Of a stretch of DNA of 64,000 bases, positions 6,918-15,640 are shown piece by piece. The notes under the pieces are model-generated. The model did not search any database, had not been told where the DNA came from, and was given only the letters and a program-made list of their open reading frames with translations. Origin of the DNA: Candidatus Eisenbergiella stercoravium (lineage in GTDB: Bacteria; Bacillota; Clostridia; Lachnospirales; Lachnospiraceae). The stretch lies in the NCBI GenBank assembly GCA_019113175.1, contig DXHY01000011.1, positions 62,001-126,000 on the forward strand. Reading direction: 5' to 3'. The translations under genes were made by a program, and so were the position numbers. Within the stretch, counting starts at the first letter, position 1, and the number at the start of each line of letters is the position of its first letter.

Positions 6918-9194
6918 ATGACACGGGAAGATTTGAAGGAACTCGTAGCGAAAATGACGCTGGAAGAAAAAGCATCGATGTGCTCGGGCGCGGACTTCTG
7001 GCATACGGAAGCGGTTGAAAGGCTGGGAATCCCGGCTATGATGGTTTCCGACGGACCGCACGGCCTGAGAAAGCAGGATCAGGAAGCGGATAATCTGGGA
7101 GTGAACGACAGTATTAAGGCTGTCTGCTTTCCGGCAGGCTGCGGCACGGCGGCCAGCTTCAACCGGGAGCTGATTACGGAGATGGGAGAGGCGCTGGGAG
7201 AGGAATGCCAGGCGGAAGGCGTGGGCGTGATTCTGGGGCCTGCTGTGAATATCAAACGTTCTCCTCTGTGCGGCCGGAATTTTGAATATTATTCGGAAGA
7301 CCCATATGTGGCTTCTGAAATGGCGGGCGCGCTGATTGCGGGCGTGCAGAGCAAAAATGTGGGAACCAGCATCAAGCATTTCCTGGCGAACAATCAGGAG
7401 CACCGCAGGCTGTCCTCTTCCTCCGAGATTGATGAACGTACCCTGCATGAGATTTACCTTGCAGCTTTTGAGGGAGCGGTAAAAAAGGAAAAACCCTGGA
7501 CCGTCATGTGTTCTTATAACAGAATCAATGGCACTTATGCTGCGCAGAATAAAGAAACGCTTACCGACATACTGCGCGGTGAATGGGGCTTTGACGGCTT
7601 TGTGATGAGCGACTGGGGAGCGGTCAATGACCGGGTGCCCGATCTGGAAGCCGGACTGGATCTGGAAATGCCCTCCTCCGGCGGCATCAATGACCGGCTT
7701 ATTGTGGAAGCGGTGAAGAATGGACGGCTGAAGGAAGAGGTATTGGACCGGGCGGTGGAACGCATTTTGAATATTGTATACCGTTATGAAGAAAACCGGG
7801 ATAAAACGGCTGTTTTTGACCGGGATAAGGATCATGAGCTTGCGAGGAAGGTGGCGGAGGAAACCTGCGTCCTTCTGAAAAATGAGGACAGCATTCTGCC
7901 GCTGGACGAAAAGGCGGAAATCGCTTTCATTGGAAAATATGCGGTAAAGCCCCGTTATCAGGGCGGTGGAAGCTCTCATATCAACAGCCATAAGGTGACC
8001 AGCGCCTGGGACTGCGTGAAGGACTGGGGAAATATTTCCTTTGCTGAAGGCTTCAGGGACGATGCGGACCAGACGGACGAAGCGCTCCTTACAGAAGCGG
8101 TGGAGCTTGCAAAAAAAGCAAAAGCTGCGGTGATTTTTGCCGGACTACCGGATGCCTTTGAATCGGAGGGCTTTGACAGAACCCATATGCGGATGCCCGA
8201 TTGTCAGAACGAGCTGATCGCACGCGTGGCCGCCGTGCAGCCCAATACCGTTGTGGTGCTTCACAACGGATCTCCGGTGGAAATGCCCTGGGCGGATCAG
8301 GTTAAGGGAATTCTGGAAGCCTATCTGGGCGGCCAGGCCGTGGGCGCCGCGGTTGTGGATATTCTCTTCGGGAAAGTAAATCCCAGTGGAAAACTTCCGG
8401 AATCTTTCCCTTATCACCTGGAGGACAATCCTTCTTATCTGTATTATTGGGGAGAAGGAGACCGGGTAGAGTACCGGGAAGGCGTGTTTGTTGGTTATCG
8501 CTACTATGATAAGAAAAAAATGGCTGTCCGCTTCCCGTTTGGTTATGGCCTGTCCTATACCACCTTCGCCTATTCCGAGCCGAAGCTCAGCGCCGGACGC
8601 ATCCGGGATACGGATACCGTTACCATCCGTGTGGATGTGACCAATACGGGAAGCCGTACCGGAAAAGAGGTGGTGCAGCTCTATGTATCCGCACCCGACA
8701 GTAAGGTGATTCGGCCCGTGAGAGAACTGAGGGGCTTTGACAAGATCGAGCTCGCTCCCGGCGAGACGAAGATGGTCAGCTTCACGCTGGATATGAGAGC
8801 ATTTGCCTACTGGAATACGGATATCCACGACTGGTATGTGGAAAGCGGAAAATATCTGATCCAGATAGGAGGTTCTTCCCGTGACATCGCCATTGAGCAG
8901 GAGGTTTATGTGGAATCCACCAGAAAGCTGCCCAGACACTATACCATGGACACGCCTTTCGGAGATCTGATGGATGATCCGGAGGCGATGAAGCTTCTTG
9001 AGCCTCTTATGCAGATCGATTTTCTGGAGAAAAAGGAAGACGAGGATACCACAGACGCGGCAGCTGAGGCCATCACTGCAGATATGAAGGATGCAATGGT
9101 GAAATACATGCCCCTGCGCGGATCCTTCAGCTTCGCCTCCGGAAGAGTTACGCCCCGGCAGCTTCAGGAGGTGCTGGATAAGCTGAATGGCTGA
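6918..9194 (+). CDS. Glycoside hydrolase family 3 beta-glucosidase
   Basis: A 758-aa GH3 enzyme that removes terminal beta-linked glucose (or xylose) from oligosaccharides. The (beta/alpha)8 domain carries GFVMSDWGAVND with the nucleophile Asp232 and the substrate-binding KHFLANNQEHRR. The alpha/beta-sandwich domain follows (about 310-530), then a C-terminal fibronectin-III-like domain (about 580-655; VTNTGSRTGKEVVQLYV). No signal peptide, so it is cytoplasmic. A GGAGG six bases upstream fixes the start. Divergent from an AraC gene that probably regulates it. Family certain; the exact substrate is not. Confidence 0.93.
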   Translation: MTREDLKELVAKMTLEEKASMCSGADFWHTEAVERLGIPAMMVSDGPHGLRKQDQEADNLGVNDSIKAVCFPAGCGTAASFNRELITEMGEALGEECQAEGVGVILGPAVNIKRSPLCGRNFEYYSEDPYVASEMAGALIAGVQSKNVGTSIKHFLANNQEHRRLSSSSEIDERTLHEIYLAAFEGAVKKEKPWTVMCSYNRINGTYAAQNKETLTDILRGEWGFDGFVMSDWGAVNDRVPDLEAGLDLEMPSSGGINDRLIVEAVKNGRLKEEVLDRAVERILNIVYRYEENRDKTAVFDRDKDHELARKVAEETCVLLKNEDSILPLDEKAEIAFIGKYAVKPRYQGGGSSHINSHKVTSAWDCVKDWGNISFAEGFRDDADQTDEALLTEAVELAKKAKAAVIFAGLPDAFESEGFDRTHMRMPDCQNELIARVAAVQPNTVVVLHNGSPVEMPWADQVKGILEAYLGGQAVGAAVVDILFGKVNPSGKLPESFPYHLEDNPSYLYYWGEGDRVEYREGVFVGYRYYDKKKMAVRFPFGYGLSYTTFAYSEPKLSAGRIRDTDTVTIRVDVTNTGSRTGKEVVQLYVSAPDSKVIRPVRELRGFDKIELAPGETKMVSFTLDMRAFAYWNTDIHDWYVESGKYLIQIGGSSRDIAIEQEVYVESTRKLPRHYTMDTPFGDLMDDPEAMKLLEPLMQIDFLEKKEDEDTTDAAAEAITADMKDAMVKYMPLRGSFSFASGRVTPRQLQEVLDKLNG

Positions 9195-9256
9195 GATCGT
9201 TTTTTATACCAGATTAAAGAAGGTTGGTTAGTGGCTGTTACAGAATGACAGAAGAA

Positions 9257-9306
9257 AAAGGAGGGAGGGCTGTTACGTTTGGCCATGTAACGGTTCTGCC
9301 TCCTTT
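9257..9306. terminator. Bidirectional terminator between GH3 and DeoR genes
   Basis: An 8-bp outer stem (9257-9264 with 9299-9306) encloses a second 7-bp stem (CTGTTAC with GTAACGG). On the minus strand it is followed by TTTTTCTT, a good intrinsic terminator for the DeoR gene. On the plus strand it lies 60 bases after the GH3 stop but has only a short T-run. Confidence 0.7.
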
Positions 9307-9358
9307 GCCAAAGGTAAGGGTCAGGATGTCCCGCATGGTTTTCCTAGTAGAAGAGGAT

Positions 9359-10096
9359 TTATATAAAGTACGGCTTCAGACCTTCGGGAGGCTCCGAATC
9401 GCTGATAATTCCGTTTAACTGCGATGCGTGACAAAGTTTATGGTAATATGTGGTTCCAATTTTATTGCTGTTGCAGAGCAGATAAGATGCAACGGAATGT
9501 TCCAACATTTTATTGCGCACATAATCCTCGGCTTCTGAGATGTCTGTCAGATTCCCTTCATTGGAAATTCCCCTACATGAGAAAAAGAAAAGATCGGCTG
9601 TAAATCGGTCTATGGTCTTATAGGCCTCCTCGCCTACAAGGGCATAGCAACTGTTTAACAGTTTTCCTCCTGTGCTGATCGTTTTGATATTGCTGTATTC
9701 TGCAAGCTTCATCTGAATCTTCAGTCCATTGGTAATGACGGTAATATTTCTTTTGGAAGCAAGAAAGGGAATCATGTTATAGGCACTGGAAGATGCATCC
9801 AAAAACAATACCGCTCCATCGCTCACAAGGGAACAGGCCCTCTGGGCGATCATGATTTTTTCGTTGGCCTGTTCCAACTCTCGTATGGTAAAGGGAATTT
9901 TGATCATTGAAATACCGTTTTCTTCCAGGACAGCACCGCCATAGACGCGTTTGATAAGATGCTGCTTTTCCAGAGAAGCAAGATCTCGGCGGATAGAAGG
10001 TTCGCTGGTATAAAGTTGTTTGGCAAGATCCTTAACCCGGATGTTCTTTCTTTCTAACAAAATTTCCAAAATGGCGCGTTCTCTATCTGTCTTCAT
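9359..10096 (-). CDS. DeoR/GlpR family sugar-metabolism regulator
   Basis: A 245-aa regulator with an N-terminal DeoR winged helix-turn-helix (about 1-57; VKDLAKQLYTSEPSIRRDLASLE, then the diagnostic VYGGAV) and a C-terminal sugar-phosphate-sensing domain (about 75-230; FLDASSSAYNMIPFL and VITNGLKIQ). Such proteins usually repress neighbouring sugar genes until a phosphorylated sugar binds. It is divergent from the sugar ABC importer operon that starts at 10416, so that operon is its likely target. The ribosome site is weak (AGGAT). Confidence 0.9.
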   Translation of the reverse strand: MKTDRERAILEILLERKNIRVKDLAKQLYTSEPSIRRDLASLEKQHLIKRVYGGAVLEENGISMIKIPFTIRELEQANEKIMIAQRACSLVSDGAVLFLDASSSAYNMIPFLASKRNITVITNGLKIQMKLAEYSNIKTISTGGKLLNSCYALVGEEAYKTIDRFTADLFFFSCRGISNEGNLTDISEAEDYVRNKMLEHSVASYLLCNSNKIGTTYYHKLCHASQLNGIISDSEPPEGLKPYFI

Positions 10097-10148
10097 GTCT
10101 AATATCCTGTAAACTTACTGTAAAGAAAATAAAATATATGTTAAAAAC

Positions 10149-10195
10149 GCTCATGATCATGAGCACTCTTTCAATTTAAGTGGCGCATATTGCGC
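10149..10195. promoter_or_regulatory. Two palindromes in the DeoR leader
   Basis: A perfect 16-bp palindrome GCTCATGATCATGAGC lies at 10149-10164, and GCGCA-TAT-TGCGC at 10183-10195. Both are downstream of the minus-strand promoter described next, inside the DeoR 5' leader, where a repressor would block its own gene. They are candidate operators; no protein assignment can be made from sequence alone. Confidence 0.5.
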
Positions 10196-10215
10196 AAATG
10201 ATCAATATGTGTAAT

Positions 10216-10244
10216 ATTATACTACGTAAACATTTTAATGTCAA
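10216..10244 (-). promoter_or_regulatory. Sigma-A promoter of the DeoR gene
   Basis: On the minus strand a perfect consensus promoter is present: TTGACA (10239-10244) and TATAAT (10216-10221) separated by 17 bp. Transcription would start near 10209 and give a leader of about 110 bases before the DeoR start codon. Confidence 0.8.
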
Positions 10245-10267
10245 AGTTGAAACCGGTTTGTCAACTT
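10244..10267. promoter_or_regulatory. LacI/CcpA-like operator upstream of the importer operon
   Basis: The 7-bp inverted arms AAGTTGA (10244-10250) and TCAACTT (10261-10267) flank a central palindrome AAACCGGTTT (10250-10259). The central CG with A/T flanks resembles a LacI/GalR-family or cre-type operator. It abuts the -35 box of the DeoR promoter and lies about 150 bases before the binding-protein gene. From 10268 to 10415 I see no gene and no clear promoter for the plus strand. Confidence 0.45.
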
Positions 10268-10415
10268 ATGCCAAAAGTCAGACAGGTTTAATCCGATTCT
10301 CTATCTATCCTCTATTTTGCGTTAAACGGCCGTAACGTACAGGAATACTGCCGGATGGGAAAAGGAGCGGGTTAATAGGACAAGTAGAAAGAACGATAGA
10401 AGGGATGAACAGGAA

Positions 10416-11888
10416 ATGAAAAAGAAAATACTCAGTGTGCTGCTTTGTACTGCAATAACGGCAGGAATATTTGTTGGATGCGGTAGCGGCACCCAGACAG
10501 AAGTGTTTCAAGAAACGACGGAAAGCGGTGTACAGGTGGAGCCTGCTTCTGAAAGCAGCATACAGACAGAGGCCTCATCAGAAATTTCGGAAACAGACGG
10601 AGAAAAGATTGTTGTAACAATCGGTGATTTCCCTAATAAAGAGGCTGATCCTGCCCTTTGGGAGGTTTATCAGGGATATGTTGAAAAATTTAAGGAAATT
10701 CGTCCTGATGTGGAGATTATTCAGGATGAAAAGAGCTACAGTGTAGATTCCTTTGCGACAACGGCTGCTACCGGACAGCTCGCAAACCTGTTCCGGGTGG
10801 CGTTTACAGAGCCGCAGGCCTGCATTGATTCGGGATATGTAAGGGACGTGACGGATATATTCGTGGAAAGAGGCTATGCGGATGGTCTGAATGAAGATGT
10901 CATGGAAATGCTAACTGCGGACGGAAAATATTACGGCATCCCGATGAGCGGCTATTCCATGGGCATGTGGTATAATGTGAATCTGTTCAGGCAGGCAGGC
11001 CTTGTCAATGAGGACGGGACACTTCAGTATCCTACTACATGGGACGAGGTGATCGAAACGGCCCGGACCATTAAGGAAAAGACCGGACAGGCAGGCTTTG
11101 GATTCCAGGGAATGGGAAATCAGGCCGGATGGGTGATGCAGAACCTGGACTGGGCATATGGTGCGGAGCTGATGGTGGAAGAAGAGGATGGGAGCTATAA
11201 GGCCACCTTTGCCACTCCAGAACTGGAAGAAGCATTCCAGATCTATTACGACATGAAATGGAAATATGATGTGCTTCCGGCCAATACGCAGATGGAAAGA
11301 GCCGATGTCGTGAGGATGATGGCAACGGATCAGCTTGGTATGTGCGTCTGCGCGGAAGACTGGTGGGATAGCGCTGTGCTGGAATATGGAATGGATATTT
11401 CCAATATCGGTTGTTCCCCTCTGCCCGCAGGACCGGCAGGAACCTATTCCCTTACCGGCGGCAATCTGATGATGTTTTCCAAGGATACTACAGACGAACA
11501 GGTGGAGGCGCTGTTTGACTGGATGGAAATGATAGGAAACGGCCCGGTACTTTCCGACGTGGCTAGGGAGAACTTGGTGAGTCAGCTGGAGGCAAAGAAA
11601 GCAGACGGAAGAGTTATCAAGGTACCGAGTTTCGATGTGTGGAAGGACGAAGCAAGGCAGGCAGATCTTGCCGCGATATATGAGCCTTATGTGAATATTG
11701 ATCCTGTCGTCCAGGTTCCCATGATGAATGACCAGGTTAAGATGCATCCGGAATACAGAGTACATTCCCAGGATCTGTATGCGACTATGACAGAATGTAT
11801 CCAAGAGGTTCTTACGAATGAGAACGTAGATATCATGCAGCTTTTAACAGAAAAAGAGAGAGGCTTCCAAGAGGACTTCCTTAACTGA
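10416..11888 (+). CDS. Sugar ABC transporter substrate-binding lipoprotein
   Basis: A 490-aa extracellular solute-binding protein of the carbohydrate type (family 1). It starts with a lipoprotein signal peptide and a lipobox FVGC with Cys22 as the lipid-anchored residue, then a Ser/Thr/Glu-rich linker (about 25-65) and the ligand-binding domain (about 68-485). It captures a sugar or oligosaccharide at the cell surface and hands it to the two permeases encoded next. No ATPase gene is linked, so a shared MsmK-type ATPase elsewhere in the genome is likely. First gene of the importer-glycosidase operon. Confidence 0.92.
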   Translation: MKKKILSVLLCTAITAGIFVGCGSGTQTEVFQETTESGVQVEPASESSIQTEASSEISETDGEKIVVTIGDFPNKEADPALWEVYQGYVEKFKEIRPDVEIIQDEKSYSVDSFATTAATGQLANLFRVAFTEPQACIDSGYVRDVTDIFVERGYADGLNEDVMEMLTADGKYYGIPMSGYSMGMWYNVNLFRQAGLVNEDGTLQYPTTWDEVIETARTIKEKTGQAGFGFQGMGNQAGWVMQNLDWAYGAELMVEEEDGSYKATFATPELEEAFQIYYDMKWKYDVLPANTQMERADVVRMMATDQLGMCVCAEDWWDSAVLEYGMDISNIGCSPLPAGPAGTYSLTGGNLMMFSKDTTDEQVEALFDWMEMIGNGPVLSDVARENLVSQLEAKKADGRVIKVPSFDVWKDEARQADLAAIYEPYVNIDPVVQVPMMNDQVKMHPEYRVHSQDLYATMTECIQEVLTNENVDIMQLLTEKERGFQEDFLN

Positions 11889-11926
11889 AAAGTGATAGGT
11901 GATATGGCATGTAGTCATAAACGATG

Positions 11927-11970
11927 AAAAAATCCCAGGTGAAGAAGGAATTGCCGCACCTGGGATTTTT
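11927..11970 (+). terminator. Terminator/attenuator between binding protein and permease genes
   Basis: Fourteen-base perfect arms (AATCCCAGGTG core; 3' arm 11957-11970 ending in TTTTT) form an intrinsic terminator 40 bases after the binding-protein stop. Since the permeases follow in the same direction, it probably allows partial read-through so that binding protein exceeds permease. The remaining sequence up to 12118 shows no convincing gene. Confidence 0.75.
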
Positions 11971-12096
11971 GGGGACAGTGAAGATGACTGGTATGTATCC
12001 GAATACAAGCTCTATAGGGGAACCTTCCCGGGAAATGATAAGGAGAGTAGAGATTGGAAAAGTGCTCAAGAACTTATTTTCCAGTCGGGATTTGCA

Positions 12097-12115
12097 ACGC
12101 TTCGGCATGGAGGTA
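12097..12115 (+). repeat. 19-bp repeat containing a ribosome site, copy 2
   Basis: Identical to 1781-1799. The GGAGG inside it is the ribosome site of the permease gene that starts at 12119. Confidence 0.7.
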
Positions 12116-12118
12116 AAA

Positions 12119-13054
12119 ATGGCAAAAATTGAAAAGAAAGAGAAACAGCCGATCAAGAACAGGGTAAGACAGGGAACAGCGCAGAAGGTTCGCAGGGATT
12201 TGGCAGGGTGGTTATTGCTGTTGCCCTCACTGTTCTGCTTTATTTTCTTTTTGTGGCAACCTCTGGTCAATGGAGTCAGGATATCATTTTATGAGACAAG
12301 AGGATTTGATACAGTCAGATTCATCGGCCTGAAGAATTTTGTTGATGTGATTACCAATTCAAGTTTTATCAATGCGGCACTGAATACTCTCAGGTACGGA
12401 ATATGGTCCATCCTGCTGGGGCTTCTCGTGCCGATTATTACTGCTATATTGCTGAATGAAGTAGTGCATGCCAAGGGATTTTTTCGATTTGGCATTTATT
12501 TTCCCTGTATGGTTCCCGGAATTGTCACATCTGTAATGTGGACCATCCTTCTCGAACCGGATGCGCAGGGAATGCTGAATTATCTTCTTAGCAGGCTGGG
12601 GTGGGGACCTTTTCAATTTTTGCAGGATCCCAGTACGGTCATCCCAATCATTGTCATGACTATGACTTGGGGAGCTTCAGGCTCAACGGCGATTTTATAT
12701 CTGGCGGATCTGCAGAGTGTCAATACTTCTTTGTATGAGGCGGTAGAAATAGACGGCGGAGGGATTCTTCAGAAATTCCTTTATGTTACAGTTCCCCATA
12801 TGTCAGGTATGGTACGCATGATGTTCATCATGCAGATCATCAGTGTGCTTCAGGTTTTCCAGCAACCCTTTACCATGACGGGAGGAGGACCCAACGGTGC
12901 TTCCGAAACATTGGGAATGGTTGCCTACAATTATGCGTTTATCAACAATGAAGCAGGAAAATCGGCGGCCACAAGCGTGATCTTGGGAGGGGGCATTATG
13001 ATTTTCAGTATGGTGTATATGAATTTTAAGAAGAAAGATGATACGGAAGCCTGA
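12119..13054 (+). CDS. Sugar ABC transporter permease (MalF/UgpA type)
   Basis: A 311-aa inner-membrane permease with about six transmembrane helices (the first is WLLLLPSLFCFIFFLW) and the cytoplasmic EAA loop that docks the ATPase (YEAVEIDGGGILQKFLYVTV). It forms a heterodimer with the next gene product. The start at 12119 has GGAGG seven bases upstream; the frame is open for 195 bases further upstream, but that part is leader and terminator sequence. Operon with the binding protein (10416) and the second permease (13069). Confidence 0.9.
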   Translation: MAKIEKKEKQPIKNRVRQGTAQKVRRDLAGWLLLLPSLFCFIFFLWQPLVNGVRISFYETRGFDTVRFIGLKNFVDVITNSSFINAALNTLRYGIWSILLGLLVPIITAILLNEVVHAKGFFRFGIYFPCMVPGIVTSVMWTILLEPDAQGMLNYLLSRLGWGPFQFLQDPSTVIPIIVMTMTWGASGSTAILYLADLQSVNTSLYEAVEIDGGGILQKFLYVTVPHMSGMVRMMFIMQIISVLQVFQQPFTMTGGGPNGASETLGMVAYNYAFINNEAGKSAATSVILGGGIMIFSMVYMNFKKKDDTEA

Positions 13055-13068
13055 GGGGGAGGAGATTT

Positions 13069-13971
13069 ATGAAAAAACATAAAAAAATGAATGCAAGCGT
13101 CAAAAGGACAGGAGTAATCAGCGAAATGGATTATAAAAGTCTACACGGAAAGGCGGTATACTGGATTTTATTTGTGTTTCTCTGTGTCGCTGTGGCGGTC
13201 AGCCTGATCCCCCCGTTGTATGTGTTTCTTTCATCGGTAAAGGATACAAAGGAATTTTATCAAATCCCGCCCACCATCATTCCGCAAACGGTGGATCTGT
13301 CAAAGATTGTTGACGTATGGAAGCGCTATGATTTTAAACGGTATTATCTGAATACGGCTTTTGTCGCCTTTTTTTCTGTGGCATGGTCGCTGTTTTCAAA
13401 CGGCCTAGCCGGGTATGTCCTGTCTAAAATAAAGCCGAGAGGATACAAAATTGTTTTTGCTTTGGTGATGGCCTCTCTAATGATTCCGACTACGATCTCC
13501 ATTGTGCCGTTATATAAAAATTTTGTTAGCTTTCCAATCGGTGGGTTCAGTATGATTAATACATATTTTCCCATGATTCTGATGACGGGGTGTAATGCAT
13601 TTATGGTGATCGTATACAAGAGCTTTTTTGACGGAATACCGGCAGATCTGCTGGATGCGGCGGAAATAGACGGTTGCGGCACGGTCGCAAAATTTTGTCA
13701 TATTGTGGCGCCTCTGTCTAAATCGGTCCTCGCGACAGGCGCGATTCTGGCCTTCAATGCAACGTGGAACGATTTTTTCTGGCCGTATCTGGTGCTGAAA
13801 GAATCTTCCAAAGCAACGGTAATGATAGAAATATTTGCGGTCAGAGGAGCGGTATCTCAGGATAAGCTTCTGGTGCTTCTGGCATTTGCGATCATTCCGC
13901 CCGCCGTGATCTTCATTTTCTTCCAGAAGAATATCATGCAGGGTCTAACCATGAGCGGAATCAAGGGATGA
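13069..13971 (+). CDS. Sugar ABC transporter permease (MalG/UgpE type)
   Basis: A 300-aa partner permease with six predicted helices and an EAA loop (LLDAAEIDGCGTVAKFCHI). An N-terminal cytoplasmic stretch rich in Lys precedes the first helix (AVYWILFVFLCVAVAVSL). The ribosome site GGGGGAGGAG is strong. Together with the upstream gene it forms the membrane channel of the importer; the next gene encodes a glycosidase, so the import-and-cleave logic is clear. Confidence 0.9.
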   Translation: MKKHKKMNASVKRTGVISEMDYKSLHGKAVYWILFVFLCVAVAVSLIPPLYVFLSSVKDTKEFYQIPPTIIPQTVDLSKIVDVWKRYDFKRYYLNTAFVAFFSVAWSLFSNGLAGYVLSKIKPRGYKIVFALVMASLMIPTTISIVPLYKNFVSFPIGGFSMINTYFPMILMTGCNAFMVIVYKSFFDGIPADLLDAAEIDGCGTVAKFCHIVAPLSKSVLATGAILAFNATWNDFFWPYLVLKESSKATVMIEIFAVRGAVSQDKLLVLLAFAIIPPAVIFIFFQKNIMQGLTMSGIKG

Positions 13972-13998
13972 TCCCGCTTCTCTATGTAGGAGGTTCAA

Positions 13999-15615
13999 AT
14001 GGTAAATTATGAAAGTTTCAATCTGACAGAGGATCATTGCTACAATATCAGGAGGGCATTGATGTATTGCAGGGAAAATCAGGAGGATGGCTTGATATTT
14101 CCCAAAAGAGAATATCATTTATATCCCGAAAAAGCGTCCATGTGTGCGGTAAGCGTTTCCAATCATGACATATGCGGATATAACAGCATTGCGTTCCTTC
14201 TGGAGAATATGCGGGATTTTACCCTGGATGGGGGAGGAAGCACATTCATCAGCCATGGGGTGATGCTTAGCGTGGCGTTAATGGACTGCTTCAATATCCG
14301 TTTACGAAACTTGGAATTTACGGTAGAAGAGCCGATGCGGATGGAGGCGGAAGTGATCGGATATTCCGGAAAGGATTGGATCCTGGAGGTGACCAATGAT
14401 GTAGGGTATTATATTCGGGACGGGATGCTCCGCTTTACGGATGCGTATGGGCATGATGATCCCTATCATTATACAATGATCGCAAGACGCGGACAGGGGA
14501 TGGATTATATTCCGGAAACCAAGGAATCTTTCGATAAAAATGTACGTTTCTTTCGGATGGAGGGGAAAAAGATTCTGGTACAAAATTCTCAACTTCGCCC
14601 TGAAGAGGGAATGCGTCTGATTCTTGCACCGCAGATCAGACATGGCTGTACAGTGTTTCTGGAGAACTGTACGAATACTTTGATCGAAGATCTGGTTATA
14701 TGCCACAGCTATGGAATGGGGGTTGTCGCACAGCTATGCGATACGGTAAACATACGCAGGATGAAGGTAAGCCCTGACAGAGCAATGTTTTCTACAAACT
14801 GCGACGCGACACATTTTGTCAGTTGCACGGGAAAAGTAGAGATCAGCGACAGTTGCTTTGAAAGCATGCTGGACGATGCCATGAACGTTCACGGTATATT
14901 CACGCGGGTAGAGCAGGTGGATGAAAAGGGGATCCTTGTGCATGATATGCACCCGGGCTCCAAGGGACTTTCTCTATATAGTACCGGCGACAGGATCGCT
15001 GTCATGAATCCTGGACGGCTCATTCCAGAGTCTATCTATATTGTTGAGAAGGCGGAACAAATCAACATGGAGTATTTTTATCTGACGCTTCGGGAAAGGG
15101 CGGATCATATTCCCGTTATGTACACAGTTGAAAATATTTCCCGGCAGCCGGAAGTGATTTTCTGCAATAATGTAGTAAAGTCAAACCGGGCAAGAGGAAT
15201 CCTCCTGGCTTCCAAGGGGCGGACATTAGTACGGAACAATGCTTTCCATACGCCCGGTTGTGCAGTGCTTTTTGAAAGCGATGGGGAAATGTGGTATGAA
15301 TCAGGAGGAACAAGAGATGTTCTGATAGAAAATAACCTGTTCGATCACTGCGGCTATGCCAGAGAAGCGTGGGGAGAGGCGGTAATAGAAATCAAACCCA
15401 GAAAGGAAGCGGACGGGATTCATTATTATCATAAGCAGATCCGAATTAGAAAGAACCGTTTTACGGGAAAGGAACGGATAATTCTTTCTGCGGCCGATAC
15501 ACAAGAAATTGAATTCTCAGGGAATGAGGTGCCTGAAAATGATAAGGGCAACAGATATTATAATTGCGGCCATGTTTTGGATGACTTGTCCGGCAGTGGC
15601 CAGACGTATGAATAA
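13999..15615 (+). CDS. GH110-like alpha-1,3-galactosidase
   Basis: A 538-aa right-handed parallel beta-helix protein. The block from 262 to 299 matches the catalytic region of family GH110 as I recall it: Asp269 (NCDATHF) followed by Asp292-Asp293 (LDDAMNVHG), a 23/24-residue spacing equal to that of the three catalytic aspartates of the Bacteroides enzyme. GH110 enzymes remove terminal alpha-1,3-galactose, as in blood group B or linear alpha-Gal epitopes, with inversion. No signal peptide is seen, so it would act on imported oligosaccharide. AGGAGG fixes the start. If not GH110 it is still a pectate-lyase-fold carbohydrate enzyme. Confidence 0.75.
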   Translation: MVNYESFNLTEDHCYNIRRALMYCRENQEDGLIFPKREYHLYPEKASMCAVSVSNHDICGYNSIAFLLENMRDFTLDGGGSTFISHGVMLSVALMDCFNIRLRNLEFTVEEPMRMEAEVIGYSGKDWILEVTNDVGYYIRDGMLRFTDAYGHDDPYHYTMIARRGQGMDYIPETKESFDKNVRFFRMEGKKILVQNSQLRPEEGMRLILAPQIRHGCTVFLENCTNTLIEDLVICHSYGMGVVAQLCDTVNIRRMKVSPDRAMFSTNCDATHFVSCTGKVEISDSCFESMLDDAMNVHGIFTRVEQVDEKGILVHDMHPGSKGLSLYSTGDRIAVMNPGRLIPESIYIVEKAEQINMEYFYLTLRERADHIPVMYTVENISRQPEVIFCNNVVKSNRARGILLASKGRTLVRNNAFHTPGCAVLFESDGEMWYESGGTRDVLIENNLFDHCGYAREAWGEAVIEIKPRKEADGIHYYHKQIRIRKNRFTGKERIILSAADTQEIEFSGNEVPENDKGNRYYNCGHVLDDLSGSGQTYE

Positions 15616-15640
15616 TGACAGAAAATGAAAGGGAGCACAG

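Noticed and set aside
9224-9418. Small plus-strand frame between GH3 and DeoR genes
   Set aside because: It covers the bidirectional terminator and the end of the DeoR gene; no family resemblance.
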